A stretch of DNA of 64,000 bases from GCA-2794515 sp034436155 (GCA_034436155.1 DAOTVP010000061.1:38734-102733); one strand, 5' to 3'. Positions 52,586-62,000 are shown, counted from the first letter of the stretch. Notes: generated from the letters alone by a model not told the origin. Made by a program: numbers and translations.

Positions 52586-52613
52586 TTTTACATCCTTGAA
52601 ATCATCCCTTGTA

Positions 52614-55226
52614 TCAGGGCGCAATCAACACCACCGTACCACTGTTAATAATGAAGCCACAGGTGCGACCATCCACATTAAAAGTCGCCAATTCGGTTTG
52701 GGCGCGTGGACTGGTGGACGCATCCAAGAAGAATAACCGTCCCTGCCCTTCTAGGCATATCGGCAATCCACGTTCAAATTCACCCGATATGGTGCGTTCT
52801 CCGTTGAATTTGCCGACATCTACCGCATCAATCACCCCGCGCAAATTGGCAGGCACACTGCCAGGGATGGTAAACACGCCATTCTGATACAAATCGGTGC
52901 AGAAAATCCCGACAGGCATCTCGTAACTGTAACCCCGAATATCGCATTTGTCTGGCACGGGTGGCGGTGGCAACACGGGCGGCACAACCACCGTTGTATC
53001 GCACGTTGTATCGGGCAAGGTGATGGTCTCTAAATCGCCCGTCAATTCGGCGATGGTCACACCGACCCACGTATCGGGTCCTGTGAAGATGTATGTGCCG
53101 AGTGGGACATTCAGTTGGGGTAAATCTGCCCCACTAATGCCTGTAATATCAAAATTGGGTGCGCCTGTGTTGATGGTGATGTGTAAATTATCGCCAACAC
53201 ATACCGCCGTCACACTCAACGCATCGGGATCGAGATTTTCGAGGGTGATATTCACAGGCGTTAATACGCCCGATTCGACTATCACCACATACGCACCAAC
53301 ATCGCCATTGGCATCTGCCGTGATGGTCACTTGCCCATTCACATCGGTTACGCCCGAATATGCCGATAATATGGCGCTTGCGCCTGTGGCGGGTGGCGTG
53401 AATGTGACAGTTGCGCCTTCTAATGGTTGCCCCAGACTATCATTCACTTGTACGATAATCGGGTTGGGGAAGGCGGTATTGATGGCGGTTTGTTGATTAT
53501 CGCCACTGATAATCAGAATGGCATCTGGAATATCATCATCATTCACCGTGACATTGACAGGTGATAAGATGATGCTACTGTATAATCCATCAGACGAAAC
53601 AATTGTGAAGCTAATATCACACGGTTGTGCGCCATCTACCAAGAAATCATCGACCGCCGTCACCGTGACAAATTGTGCCACAGACCAATTGCCATTGTTA
53701 AATGTGATGCTCGGTGTGCTCATCTGACATTCAGACGGGTCTGAGACGGTCATGTTGAGCGTCACATCGGCAATGGGTTCGCTGGTCAACACGGCACTAA
53801 ATTGATTAGACCCATTCGGTTCGCTGATGGTGAAGGATGCGTTACCGATGGTGATACTTGCCATATCATCGTCAAGAATGGTATGGGTATAGGTGCTTTG
53901 TGCGCCAATGGATACATCGGCAAGCGCAGATAACGCGAGATCTATTGTCTCATTGGATTCATCGATTGCATCATTTACGATGGTCAAATTAGGGTCAATC
54001 GAAATGGTGGCATTATGCGCCGTGCCTGCGGGGATGGTGATAGTGCCACTGACCACCGTATAATCTACCCCGTTGGTCGCGCTACCACCCGTCACACTGA
54101 GTTGCACACTCGCGCCAACCGCAACAGGCAATGTATCGGATGTGGTCACGCGGATGAGCGCCCCTGTATTCATCGATTCTGGCGCGTTACCACTGGCAGA
54201 GGCAAATTGCGCCGTGACCGATTGTGGCGGTGGGTCTACTTCGACTGCGCCAGGCGTGCATAATGCCCCTTGTGGGCGCGATGTGCCGAGTTGGTCGGTA
54301 GCGATGCCACACGGTGTGGCATGTTCGATAGCACGATTAGAAGGCGTGAATACCCCACCCGAAAATGCGCTCAGATTGGGATTGATATTCGCGCCAAAAC
54401 ATCCTGTTGAATTATAAGCGATATTATTGCCACCATCCGTATAGCCAGACCCCCCACAAGGCGTATTATTGAAGATATTCGCCGTCACGGTAGTGCCAGA
54501 ACCAAATGTAATGCCATCATTTGAAAATGTGCTATAATTCACGCTGGTGCTAGTTCCAACGACATAAATCGCACCACCGGGCGAATTATTGGTGAAGGTG
54601 CTGTTATTCACGGTTAAAACGCCACCAAACCAATTGTTGATACCCGCGCCAGACCCGGCAGAATTGTTATAAAACACGCTGTTGTTGACCGTCACCGTGC
54701 CACCATCATTTTCGATGCCACCACCAGCAGATTGGGAACTATTCGCTACAAAGGTGCTATTGGTAACAGTGACCGTACCATTCACATTGCTAATCGCCCC
54801 GCCACTACCGCCAAAATTACCATTAAAAATAGCATTGTTGATGATAAGCGTGCCACCATAGTTGAAAATTGCCCCGCCTCGTTGTGTGATAGCCCCACCT
54901 TGATAAAAGGTGACATTGCTAATATTCACGGTTACGCCATCTACACGAAATAACCCCACACGCGGGCTAATTTGCGATGTAAAGGTGACATTATAAGCCG
55001 ATGTATTTTGAATAGTCGTGTTGGTATTAATCGCAAACCGACCCGTAAAATAGAAGGTACAATCTGCGCCGATATTAAAATCTACCACGCCGCCGCCCGT
55101 TAAAGCGGTGGTCAAATCGGCGAAGTTGCAATTGGTGACTATCCCCGCCGCCTGTGTTGGACGCGATGAAAGCATCAATACGAGGACAACGGTAAAAATG
55201 ATGATAAAACGAAATAACTTGACCAT
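52614..55226 (-). CDS. large secreted beta-helix / Calx-beta / Ig-like surface protein
   Basis: An 870-residue exported protein, signal peptide MVKLFRFIIIFTVVLVLMLS. Residues 30-330 are a right-handed beta-helix built from repeats like GGAIFNYGGTLIINNAIFNG and GGGIENDGGTVTVNNSVFYN, ending with the common PGAVEV phrase. Residues 340-470 are a Calx-beta domain (GVDYTVVSGTITIPAGT, DAIDESNETIDLAL, ILDDD) and a similar one follows to about 560. Residues 570-665 are a Big_1 domain (LGQPLEGATVTFTPP, VTDVNGQVTITADANG). A last 200 residues are unrecognised. Architecture fits an adhesin or surface-layer-type protein. No sorting signal is seen at the C-terminus. Confidence 0.88.
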   Translation of the reverse strand: MVKLFRFIIIFTVVLVLMLSSRPTQAAGIVTNCNFADLTTALTGGGVVDFNIGADCTFYFTGRFAINTNTTIQNTSAYNVTFTSQISPRVGLFRVDGVTVNISNVTFYQGGAITQRGGAIFNYGGTLIINNAIFNGNFGGSGGAISNVNGTVTVTNSTFVANSSQSAGGGIENDGGTVTVNNSVFYNNSAGSGAGINNWFGGVLTVNNSTFTNNSPGGAIYVVGTSTSVNYSTFSNDGITFGSGTTVTANIFNNTPCGGSGYTDGGNNIAYNSTGCFGANINPNLSAFSGGVFTPSNRAIEHATPCGIATDQLGTSRPQGALCTPGAVEVDPPPQSVTAQFASASGNAPESMNTGALIRVTTSDTLPVAVGASVQLSVTGGSATNGVDYTVVSGTITIPAGTAHNATISIDPNLTIVNDAIDESNETIDLALSALADVSIGAQSTYTHTILDDDMASITIGNASFTISEPNGSNQFSAVLTSEPIADVTLNMTVSDPSECQMSTPSITFNNGNWSVAQFVTVTAVDDFLVDGAQPCDISFTIVSSDGLYSSIILSPVNVTVNDDDIPDAILIISGDNQQTAINTAFPNPIIVQVNDSLGQPLEGATVTFTPPATGASAILSAYSGVTDVNGQVTITADANGDVGAYVVIVESGVLTPVNITLENLDPDALSVTAVCVGDNLHITINTGAPNFDITGISGADLPQLNVPLGTYIFTGPDTWVGVTIAELTGDLETITLPDTTCDTTVVVPPVLPPPPVPDKCDIRGYSYEMPVGIFCTDLYQNGVFTIPGSVPANLRGVIDAVDVGKFNGERTISGEFERGLPICLEGQGRLFFLDASTSPRAQTELATFNVDGRTCGFIINSGTVVLIAP

Positions 55227-55339
55227 GAAAATGATGCTCCATCAAACTCAAATGAACGAAATAGACATGCCATGTCATTTGATTTGATAGTAGCATACTT
55301 TTTTCATAAACAATTCAGGGATAAAAAATTTTTTATCGA

Positions 55340-55379
55340 TATAACAAAATAGCCATTGGTAGGTTTGACCAATGGCTAT
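55340..55379 (-). terminator. intrinsic terminator of the Dpm1-like gene
   Basis: ATAGCCATTGGT (55349-55360) and ACCAATGGCTAT (55368-55379) form a perfect 12-bp stem with a 7-base loop. Read on the minus strand it is followed by TTTTG, 15 bases after the stop codon of the gene at 55394-56140. Confidence 0.8.
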
Positions 55380-55393
55380 GGTTATCAAACATC

Positions 55394-56140
55394 TCAATGA
55401 CGGTCTTTGGGTCTGAGGTTTTTATATTGCCAGCGCAATTGCCAAACGCGGGTGGCGGCTTCGATGGCGACTTTGGAACTCATCTTCGATTCACCCACTT
55501 GCCTATCGGGGAAGTGGATGGGGATTTCTGCGATTTTATATCCCAACCGATGCGCCAGATAACTCATCTCGACCTGAAAGACATACCCATTGCTATGCAC
55601 ACGGTCGACATCAATGCCGATGAGCGTCTCTTTGCGCCAGAGCTTAAACCCACCGGTTGCATCGCGCACAGGCAACCGCAATATGGCGGGGACATAAATC
55701 CGATTCGCCCACCAACTGAGCAATTTACGATATATCCCCCACGATTGGTCTACGCTACCGCCTTTGAGATAGCGCGAAGCAAGGACGACATCGGCATTTT
55801 CTGAGGTGAGTTTATCCAACATTTGCGGGATGTATTTGGGCTGATGCGAAAAATCGGCATCCATCTGCAAAATATAATCCGCCCCATCGGCAATCGCCTG
55901 TTTGAAGCCCGCGATATACGCAGGACCTAAGCCATTTTTTTCTTGACGATGCAAAACGCGGATATATCCGCCAGAGGCTTGTGCCAATTCATCCGCCAAC
56001 TGCCCTGTGCCATCGGGCGAGTTATCATCCACCACCAACAGGTGAAAATCGGGCATGTTGAGCGCAAATAACGCATCCACCATATTTTTGAGGTTGCCAA
56101 TTTCGTTATAGGTGGGCAAAACAACCGTGAATTTGGGCAT
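55394..56140 (-). CDS. polyprenol monophosphomannose synthase (Dpm1-like GT2)
   Basis: A 248-residue GT2 glycosyltransferase that moves mannose (or another sugar) from its nucleotide to polyprenyl phosphate. Family marks: VVLPTYNEIGNLKNMV, LLVVDDNSPDGTGQLAD, the metal-binding DADFSHQP in ILQMDADFSHQPKYIP, and SRYLKGGSVDQSWGIYRK. It lacks the C-terminal membrane GtrA-like part some relatives have. The product would feed lipid-linked sugar for protein or polysaccharide glycosylation; no such transferase is adjacent. An intrinsic terminator follows. Confidence 0.93.
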   Translation of the reverse strand: MPKFTVVLPTYNEIGNLKNMVDALFALNMPDFHLLVVDDNSPDGTGQLADELAQASGGYIRVLHRQEKNGLGPAYIAGFKQAIADGADYILQMDADFSHQPKYIPQMLDKLTSENADVVLASRYLKGGSVDQSWGIYRKLLSWWANRIYVPAILRLPVRDATGGFKLWRKETLIGIDVDRVHSNGYVFQVEMSYLAHRLGYKIAEIPIHFPDRQVGESKMSSKVAIEAATRVWQLRWQYKNLRPKDRH

Positions 56141-56220
56141 AGTGTTGCTTCCATTCCTATGTGATCAATATCAAACATCAAGTCTAAGATAAGCCATAGG
56201 CGCTATCAAGCCTTAAAATG

Positions 56221-57543
56221 TCACTTATCTTGTAATTGGCGCAGGCGGATGGTGAATTGTAAGTCGGTTGGCGCATACGATATATCATTGATGACAAACC
56301 GATACACACCCGCAACGGGCAATGTCATATCGAATGTGCCACCATTAAATCCGCGTCCATAAAAATTAATCACCTCATCTAGGGGTGATTGCACCTGAAG
56401 CTGAATATCGCCGACATCCGATACGCGCCGAATGGTGAGTTCTATCCGTTCATTGTCGGCGGTGGTGTTGTAGATGAAGGTCTGAGCGCCTGTTTCTGGG
56501 GTGATAGTTTGGGTGAGTTCAATATCGGGCGCAAGACTGAGGATAGTGGTCGAACTGAGCAACATCTCATAATCGTAGCTGGTGGCATTGCTATACGGGT
56601 TAAATTCCAACCAGACATAATACGTGGCATCAGAAGGCGCGATAAACGGCGCGATACGCGGGTTGCCATTCGCGCCACTACCTGTATCACCCGCGATAAT
56701 CACATCCCAGAAAAACCGCCCATCCAACTGGGCGATGAACATCCGCCTATCCCCATCTTGAGGCATGATGGCGTTCAATTCCCATGCTTTACCTGCAGGA
56801 CTCTGAAAACTAAACACGGGCGGATCGCTGATTTGACGCGAGCCAGTCACAGGCGTGCCTGCGACTAACGGGATCGGTTCGACCAATTCTAAGAAAATGC
56901 CATACTGTAGCCCTGTGGGAATATTGGTATTGATGATGACCAAATGTTGCCCTGTTTGGGCGAATTGTCCCAACATGAGTAACGGCGAGGGATACGTGCC
57001 TGTAAAAACGACAAGTTCACCGTTGGGGTCTAATATCGAGACCCCCAAACTCTCGCCTGTGGCGGAATAACGAAACAACGTGCCAGCCGTCACATCCAAC
57101 GTATAAAATCCCAAATGGGCAGATGATCCCAACACGCCCGACGCGATGGTATCGAGCGCGAGCGATTGCGGTTGATAAAAATCGACCAGTAAGCTAAACG
57201 CGCCCGTCTCGTTATTGACATTGCCGATTAACAGCGTATAGGTTTGGGTGGCGGGCAATACGAAATTATTGACAAACGGGAACGCCCCTGTTTCGATGAG
57301 CAAATTGCCATTGGCATCGAATAAGCGCCCATAAAATTCTTGATTTATCTGCGCGGGCGAGATGTAAAAATAAATCACATCGCCCGCGCGCCCATCAAAC
57401 GAATAACTGACGGTGGGTTATGTGGCGGTGATTTCCCCTTGCACCGTCTTACCAATGGGTATCGTGTCACTTTGTGCGATGATAACCTGTACGGTGAGAA
57501 TTGCTATGCACATCACGTAGATCGAGCGAGAGATAAAACGCAT
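56221..57543 (-). pseudogene. secreted PPC-domain protein interrupted by an in-frame stop
   Basis: A start with strong ribosome site AAGGAGG is at ATG 57543 (MRFISRSIYVMCIAILTVQV, a signal peptide). After 41 codons, at GEITAT, an in-frame TAA (57420-57418) interrupts the frame. Translation would continue in the same frame as PTVSYSFDGRAGDVIYFYIS, exactly the next strand of a PPC domain, and runs to 56221. Without the stop the protein would be 440 residues with three PPC-like domains (FYTLDVTAGTLFRYSATG, WELNAIMPQDGDRRMFI and FIYNTTADNERIEL). Either a recent nonsense mutation, a sequencing error or an uncommon read-through. The next in-frame ATG (57378) has no ribosome site and would cut off the signal peptide. 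Confidence 0.8.
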
Positions 57544-57595
57544 TGTGAAGCCTCCTTGTATGATATCTATCTCTCTATCATAGCCGATTTTAGCA

Positions 57596-59566
57596 TTATT
57601 CACGCACGGTTGTGACGGCTTGGGGTTGTAATTGCACATTTGCAGACCAATTACCCGCCAAATCTTGCGCCCATGCCGCGAATTCATACGTCTTACCCAC
57701 CTGCCCCACATACTCGGCGCTGGTCTCGGTGGTCTCTAGCCATGGCAACCAAGCACCGCCATCTATCCGCACCCATATCAGATAAAGCTGAATACCGCTA
57801 TCATCCGTCCCCGTCCACGTCACCGTGAATGTGGTTGGATTGGTGGGCGCTAATGCCGATACCACCGCCACAGGGGGACGTGTATCGCTTTCGGGCGGCA
57901 CAGTCGGGCGTGGGATAGATTGCGTGGGGGGCAAAGTCGGCGCGGGAGTTAATGTCGGGAAGGGTGTCGGCAGGTCAAAATTAAGATTCGATCCCGATAC
58001 GCGCCCTGTGCGTTTTTCGATGAGGATGAACGGCTCGCCACCAATCGCCACACCGCCATAATCTGACCCACTTTGGTTGATGTCGCTGACGGCGGGAGGC
58101 ATTTGCAGGACATAAAAATTACGCTCGTTGGGTGTGATGAGTTGCGACCCCGATAATGTGATGAGTTCGGCATTCTCGCCAACCGCTTCCCATGCGATGG
58201 TGCGCGGGTCTAGTCTGCGATTCCACATCACGGTGATGCGCTCATCCGTGCGCGGACGATTGAAGGTGATGGTGACGACATTCACATCATAATTGACGAA
58301 ATCGCCATCCGCAAACGGCTCTGTGCCAAAAATTTGCGCCAACAAGCGATAGGCATTGGCGACAGGACGCGGTTCACCCGCATTAGGGCTTTGGCTAAAG
58401 CATATGGCATCGGATGGATTGCGAAACACGCCAAACGCATCGCCAAAACAGGGGACATTCGGACGGCATAAATTACCGCGATGTGGTGGGAAATCTGTCC
58501 CCGCGGGTTGATCGCCACAGTCGTCATACAATTGATGATAAAATATTTTATCTGCGCCTTCGCTCCAGGCGTAGGTGGCGCTTTGTATCAGATACCACGC
58601 TTGTTGTTGCATGGTGGCACGTTTTTCGGCGCTCAGAGACGACATCCACGTCGGACCGGGGTAATCATCCCACAACGCGACACCCGTCTCAGTGAGCCAT
58701 ATCGGACGGTCAAAGCCGAAGGCGATCATGGTTTGGCGCGTGAATAAGACCAGCCAACCACTGCGCCACGGGTCGGCATACGCATGAACGCCCGCAATAT
58801 CAAAATACCAATTGTATTGTTCTCGAAGCGGGTCGTTGATGATGACGTTCAACACCTGCGCCATAAAATTTGAGCCTGTCGGATAGAGCAAGCCACCAAA
58901 CATCACCTGCGCTTGTGGGTCTGCCATTTTGATGACGATATACGACATCTTGAGCAAACGGGCATAATCTCTGGGTCCCGCCTGCCAAAATGTGCGTAAA
59001 TCGGGTTCGTTCCACACCTCCCACACGCGAATCCCCGCGCCGAGTGGGATAATCGCCTCGCGTGAAAATGTGCCACCCGGTTTATAACGGTTGACCGTCT
59101 CCCACACATACCACACCCACGGATTATTGGGATTAAGCGGTTTGCCCGCCGCGGGGGTGTCTGTACCATCGGCGAAAATCGGCTCATCAATGCCCAAAAT
59201 GCGTAAATCATCCTGATAAAATTCTGGCACGCCAAGCAGAATAGCGTTAATCTTCAAGCCATGTTCGAGCGCCCCCCCAATTTGCATATCGAATTGTTCC
59301 CACGACCATGTTTGGGGTTCTTTTTCGACCAAATTCCAGTAGATAGGGAATCTATCCCACCCAGCCCCTAGCGCGAGGGCTTGTTGATAGCGCCATTCGG
59401 GTGTTTCGAATCCGGTGATGGTGATATGGGCGATGCCAAGCCTATCGGAACGGATATAACGCGGGTCTGGTGTGGATGATTGCGAATGTGAGGCTGTAAC
59501 TGAAAATAAAATGACACTCAAAAAAAAGACACTTAAAAAGAATCGGCGCATAAGGCAATATCTCAT
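57596..59566 (-). CDS. secreted glycoside hydrolase (clan GH-A, GH5/GH39-like)
   Basis: A 656-residue exported protein. The signal peptide MRRFFLSVFFLSVILFSVTA begins at the second ATG (59551), the first ATG is 59566; neither has a ribosome site. The TIM-barrel (about residues 35-440) has the acid/base Glu in VWEVWNEPDLRTFW and the nucleophile Glu in IWLTETGVALWDD, as in clan GH-A. A Pro/Thr linker (about 535-570) leads to a C-terminal fibronectin-like domain (PTTFTVTWTGTDDSGIQLYLI to YEFAAWAQDLAGNWS). Substrate unknown, likely a polysaccharide. It is 52 bases upstream of the broken PPC gene. Confidence 0.87.
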   Translation of the reverse strand: MRYCLMRRFFLSVFFLSVILFSVTASHSQSSTPDPRYIRSDRLGIAHITITGFETPEWRYQQALALGAGWDRFPIYWNLVEKEPQTWSWEQFDMQIGGALEHGLKINAILLGVPEFYQDDLRILGIDEPIFADGTDTPAAGKPLNPNNPWVWYVWETVNRYKPGGTFSREAIIPLGAGIRVWEVWNEPDLRTFWQAGPRDYARLLKMSYIVIKMADPQAQVMFGGLLYPTGSNFMAQVLNVIINDPLREQYNWYFDIAGVHAYADPWRSGWLVLFTRQTMIAFGFDRPIWLTETGVALWDDYPGPTWMSSLSAEKRATMQQQAWYLIQSATYAWSEGADKIFYHQLYDDCGDQPAGTDFPPHRGNLCRPNVPCFGDAFGVFRNPSDAICFSQSPNAGEPRPVANAYRLLAQIFGTEPFADGDFVNYDVNVVTITFNRPRTDERITVMWNRRLDPRTIAWEAVGENAELITLSGSQLITPNERNFYVLQMPPAVSDINQSGSDYGGVAIGGEPFILIEKRTGRVSGSNLNFDLPTPFPTLTPAPTLPPTQSIPRPTVPPESDTRPPVAVVSALAPTNPTTFTVTWTGTDDSGIQLYLIWVRIDGGAWLPWLETTETSAEYVGQVGKTYEFAAWAQDLAGNWSANVQLQPQAVTTVRE

Positions 59567-59641
59567 GTGTACTCATAGAGTTTCGCTAACACGCACATGA
59601 TACCATAACGCGCCGATTTTTACGCCTATTTTTTAATCCCT

Positions 59642-60547
59642 TTAATCACCCAACGCCCAATCGGGCAACGGTTCGCGCCGTTTGAGCCATTCGGCGGGCA
59701 AGCCATCTGCGCCGACGCTCATCGCTACAATGCCACCGACCATCGCACAGGTTGTATCGACATCACCGCCCCCACTGGCGGTCAACCAGAAGGCATCTTC
59801 AAATTTAGTCATCTTTTCGCCTGCACAATACAGCACAAATGGCACGCTATCTTGAGCCGTGACACTGCTCCCGTTGCCGATGAAACGCACAATTTGGTCA
59901 ATCGAAACCGCATCGCTACTGGGTAATTTTTGCGCCAGCGTGATATTCCAGCGCACATCACCTTGTGGGACATGGGGCAAAATTTTCTCGATAAAATCAC
60001 CCCGCGAGAGTGGGTTATCTCGATGTTGATAGGCGATGGCGGTGGCAACCGCAACTGCGATTGCGCCTGCGATGCCTTCGGGATGGGCATGGGTAATTTC
60101 GGTGGCTTTTTTCGCCTCGATAATCAATTTATCCATATCATCGGCGAAATACGCGCCCAACGGGGCGATTCGCATCGCGCCGCCGTTGCCGAATGAGCCA
60201 CCCTGAAACAAACTTTTGCTCACCACTTGCCACAATTGTCCCTCTTTGAGCGCGTTGGTGAAGCGGATAACGCCCGGTCCGTAACCGCGCATACGGTCAA
60301 AATGATGCACAAAACTGATGGCGAGTTCATCTTGATTAATTTCACCATATCGGCGCAAAATCTCATAAATTGAGAGCGCCATGTTGGTGTCATCGGTGAA
60401 ATGCCACGGGGCATCGGGCAATCGGCGCTCATGAATGACGTGAATCATGCGACTCATGGATGACATCTCGAAAAATCCGCCGAGCGAATCGCCTAACGAT
60501 AAGCCATCTAGTGATAACTTTGCGCGTGTGAGTGCGTGTTCGGTCAT
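59642..60547 (-). CDS. ADP-ribosylglycohydrolase family protein
   Basis: A 301-residue DraG/ARH-type protein that usually removes ADP-ribose from proteins. Metal-binding motifs are visible: HFTDDTNMALSIYEIL near residue 50 and GGGDVDTTCAMVGGIVAM near residue 265; KLSLDGLSLGDSLGGFF opens the fold and GSFGNGGAMRIAPLGAYF is the usual middle motif. No ADP-ribosyltransferase is adjacent. It is 58 bases downstream of the small lipoprotein gene on the same strand. Confidence 0.93.
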   Translation of the reverse strand: MTEHALTRAKLSLDGLSLGDSLGGFFEMSSMSRMIHVIHERRLPDAPWHFTDDTNMALSIYEILRRYGEINQDELAISFVHHFDRMRGYGPGVIRFTNALKEGQLWQVVSKSLFQGGSFGNGGAMRIAPLGAYFADDMDKLIIEAKKATEITHAHPEGIAGAIAVAVATAIAYQHRDNPLSRGDFIEKILPHVPQGDVRWNITLAQKLPSSDAVSIDQIVRFIGNGSSVTAQDSVPFVLYCAGEKMTKFEDAFWLTASGGGDVDTTCAMVGGIVAMSVGADGLPAEWLKRREPLPDWALGD

Positions 60548-60605
60548 GGTGCATCCCTCAAAATTGATAAATATATGTGCAAGCGAGGCTCATTACCTGA
60601 CGCGA

Positions 60606-61148
60606 TTAGCCACCCAAATTATTGAAATGGGCTTGCCAAAGCGCACACAGTGGTTCATCGGTGGCGGCATACAGATAACTCATGGTATCACCACCCGATT
60701 GGAACGTGCCACTACCTGTACACGGTTCAGCCGACATCACCCGCGCAACATTGGCAGGTGGACGGGTGATACAGGGCAAGAAGTTGTCGAGGGCGCGGTC
60801 TTGGTTGAGTATCGCCAACACCCCCGCAATTGGCAAGCGCAATTCATCCACTGTGCTGATGCGTTCAATATAAAGACGGGCATCAAACGCGCCGACATCA
60901 CGGTAACAATCGACAAAATCATCCAGTTTATACATCAGCGCAGAAAACGGCAAGTTGCCCGTGCCGATGCCCGCGGCGGTCAATCCACCCAAAACCGCAT
61001 CTTGAACACCTTGCAACCCTTCTACGGCATAATTGCTAAAACTCGGGAAAAAAGATTGGGCGGCTTGAGGATCGGTATCGGTATCCCCTGTCGGTTGACA
61101 GGCAACCAATGGCAAAACGCACAAAATAAAAATCAACAGTCTTCGCAT
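60606..61148 (-). CDS. small lipoprotein of unknown function
   Basis: A 180-residue lipoprotein: MRRLLIFILCVLPLVAC with lipobox LVAC. The rest is a compact domain with four Cys after the lipid Cys (in DCYRDV, LPCITR, AEPCTG and PLCALW), which could form two disulfides outside the membrane. I recognise no family. It lies 27 bases downstream of lspA on the same strand and so may share its transcript. Confidence 0.8.
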   Translation of the reverse strand: MRRLLIFILCVLPLVACQPTGDTDTDPQAAQSFFPSFSNYAVEGLQGVQDAVLGGLTAAGIGTGNLPFSALMYKLDDFVDCYRDVGAFDARLYIERISTVDELRLPIAGVLAILNQDRALDNFLPCITRPPANVARVMSAEPCTGSGTFQSGGDTMSYLYAATDEPLCALWQAHFNNLGG

Positions 61149-61175
61149 GGGTAAAAAATCCTTTCGCTCAATATG

Positions 61176-61748
61176 TTATAGACCTGTGTCCGATGGCATG
61201 TGTTCCACATCGGTGAGAGTCGGTTGATCGGGATTGTCTGGTTTGATTTGGCGATCTAAGCGCCACGATTCGAGGATGACCAATATCACGCCGATGACGA
61301 TAAAATGGTCAGCGAGGTTAGAAACATTGGAGATGTTCACGGCGGGAATCGTATACTGGATGAAATCGGTGACATGCCCGTGTTGAATACGGTCTAGGGC
61401 GTTGCCGATTGCCCCGCCACAAATCAGGGCGATGCCCATGCGCGTGATATGGGCTTGGTCGGCGATGCGCCCGTAAAAGATCATCATGCCGATGACAATC
61501 ACAATCGCCATAATCAGAAATAGGTCGCCCGCTTGGGGCAATAATCCAAACGCCGCGCCCGTGTTATAACTATGAATGAAACGCAACACATCCCCTAACA
61601 ATGGGATAGGGATGAACGATTCGTAACGGTCTAGGCGTTCTATGATGGCTTGTTTGGTGGCTTGGTCGATTGCCACCGTGCCGATGATGAGCATCAGCGC
61701 GAGAATCCAACGTTTAATCAAAATGGTAATCCTTCTTTGTACAATCAT
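61176..61748 (-). CDS. lspA: lipoprotein signal peptidase II
   Basis: Cleaves the signal peptide of lipid-modified prolipoproteins in the membrane. 190 residues with four membrane segments; the signatures YNTGAAFG, GGAIGNALDRIQHGHVTDFI and SNLADHFIVIGVIL contain the two catalytic Asp (in VTDF and LADH). The ATG at 61748 starts MIVQRRITILIKRWIL. It is divergent from the thrS leader, with 88 bases between the two start codons, and first of a small run with the lipoprotein gene at 60606. The window codes for many of its likely substrates. Confidence 0.95.
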   Translation of the reverse strand: MIVQRRITILIKRWILALMLIIGTVAIDQATKQAIIERLDRYESFIPIPLLGDVLRFIHSYNTGAAFGLLPQAGDLFLIMAIVIVIGMMIFYGRIADQAHITRMGIALICGGAIGNALDRIQHGHVTDFIQYTIPAVNISNVSNLADHFIVIGVILVILESWRLDRQIKPDNPDQPTLTDVEHMPSDTGL

Positions 61749-61770
61749 TTTTATAGTCTAATCCAAACTG

Positions 61771-61799
61771 TTGAAAAAATAAACTGACTATGCTATAGT
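61771..61799 (+). promoter_or_regulatory. thrS leader promoter
   Basis: TTGAAA (61771-61776) and TATAGT (61794-61799) with a 17-base spacer, ideal for sigma-70. Transcription should begin near 61806, 31 bases before the leader-peptide start. A 7-base inverted repeat, TGACTAT (61785-61791) and ATAGTCA (61803-61809), flanks the -10 and could be an operator. Confidence 0.75.
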
Positions 61800-61836
61800 G
61801 AAATAGTCAATATCTAGCGTATTGTAGGATTTTACC

Positions 61837-61887
61837 ATGCAACACAGCTCCAAAATCCAATTGACAACCACAACCACCACACCATGA
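61837..61887 (+). CDS. thrS leader peptide with six consecutive Thr codons
   Basis: A 16-codon reading frame, ATG 61837 to TGA 61885-61887, encoding MQHSSKIQLTTTTTTP. Residues 10-15 are encoded by ACA/ACC codons only (61864-61881). TAGGA lies 8 bases before the ATG. Peptides rich in the cognate amino acid, placed between promoter and terminator, are the hallmark of ribosome-mediated attenuation as in the E. coli thr, his and trp operons. Here it precedes threonyl-tRNA synthetase. Confidence 0.85.
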   Translation: MQHSSKIQLTTTTTTP

Positions 61888-61906
61888 ACGGGTGAGGTTG
61901 GTCGTG
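61869..61906 (+). ncRNA. attenuator hairpin 1:2 covering the Thr codons
   Basis: CACAACCACCACACC (61869-61883) pairs with GGTGAGGTTGGTCGTG (61891-61906) except two mismatches and one bulge, around the loop ATGAACG that holds the leader stop codon. A ribosome stalled on the Thr codons would prevent it. Pairing was done by eye. Confidence 0.6.
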
Positions 61907-61938
61907 CTTTGCCCGTCTCTTATCACATACGGGCAAAG
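61907..61938 (+). ncRNA. second leader hairpin
   Basis: CTTTGCCCGT (61907-61916) and ACGGGCAAAG (61929-61938) form a perfect 10-bp stem with a 12-base loop. It is followed by AATGAG, no T-run, so it is not a terminator. It would be enclosed by an alternative pairing of 61890-61900 with 61959-61968. Confidence 0.7.
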
Positions 61939-61959
61939 AATGAGATGCAGATAATCATC

Positions 61960-62000
61960 AACATCCCCTTCCGCCCTTGTGTGTGTAAGGGGATGTTTTT
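61960..62000 (+). terminator. thrS leader terminator (attenuator)
   Basis: AACATCCCCTT (61960-61970) and AAGGGGATGTT (61987-61997) form a perfect 11-bp stem with a 16-base loop, followed by TTT; a T-run of five starts inside the stem end. It lies 72 bases past the leader stop and 38 bases before the thrS start. The 5' arm can instead pair with 61890-61900, which would prevent termination. Confidence 0.85.

Noticed and set aside
60447..61154. 235-residue plus-strand frame
   Set aside because: Antisense to the small lipoprotein and to the start of the ADP-ribosylglycohydrolase; no recognisable domain.
61880..61940. T-box riboswitch upstream of thrS
   Set aside because: GGGTGAGG at 61890 slightly recalls the T-box sequence, but the remaining T-box consensus, the specifier loop and the antiterminator bulge are not found, while a Thr-rich coding leader is.
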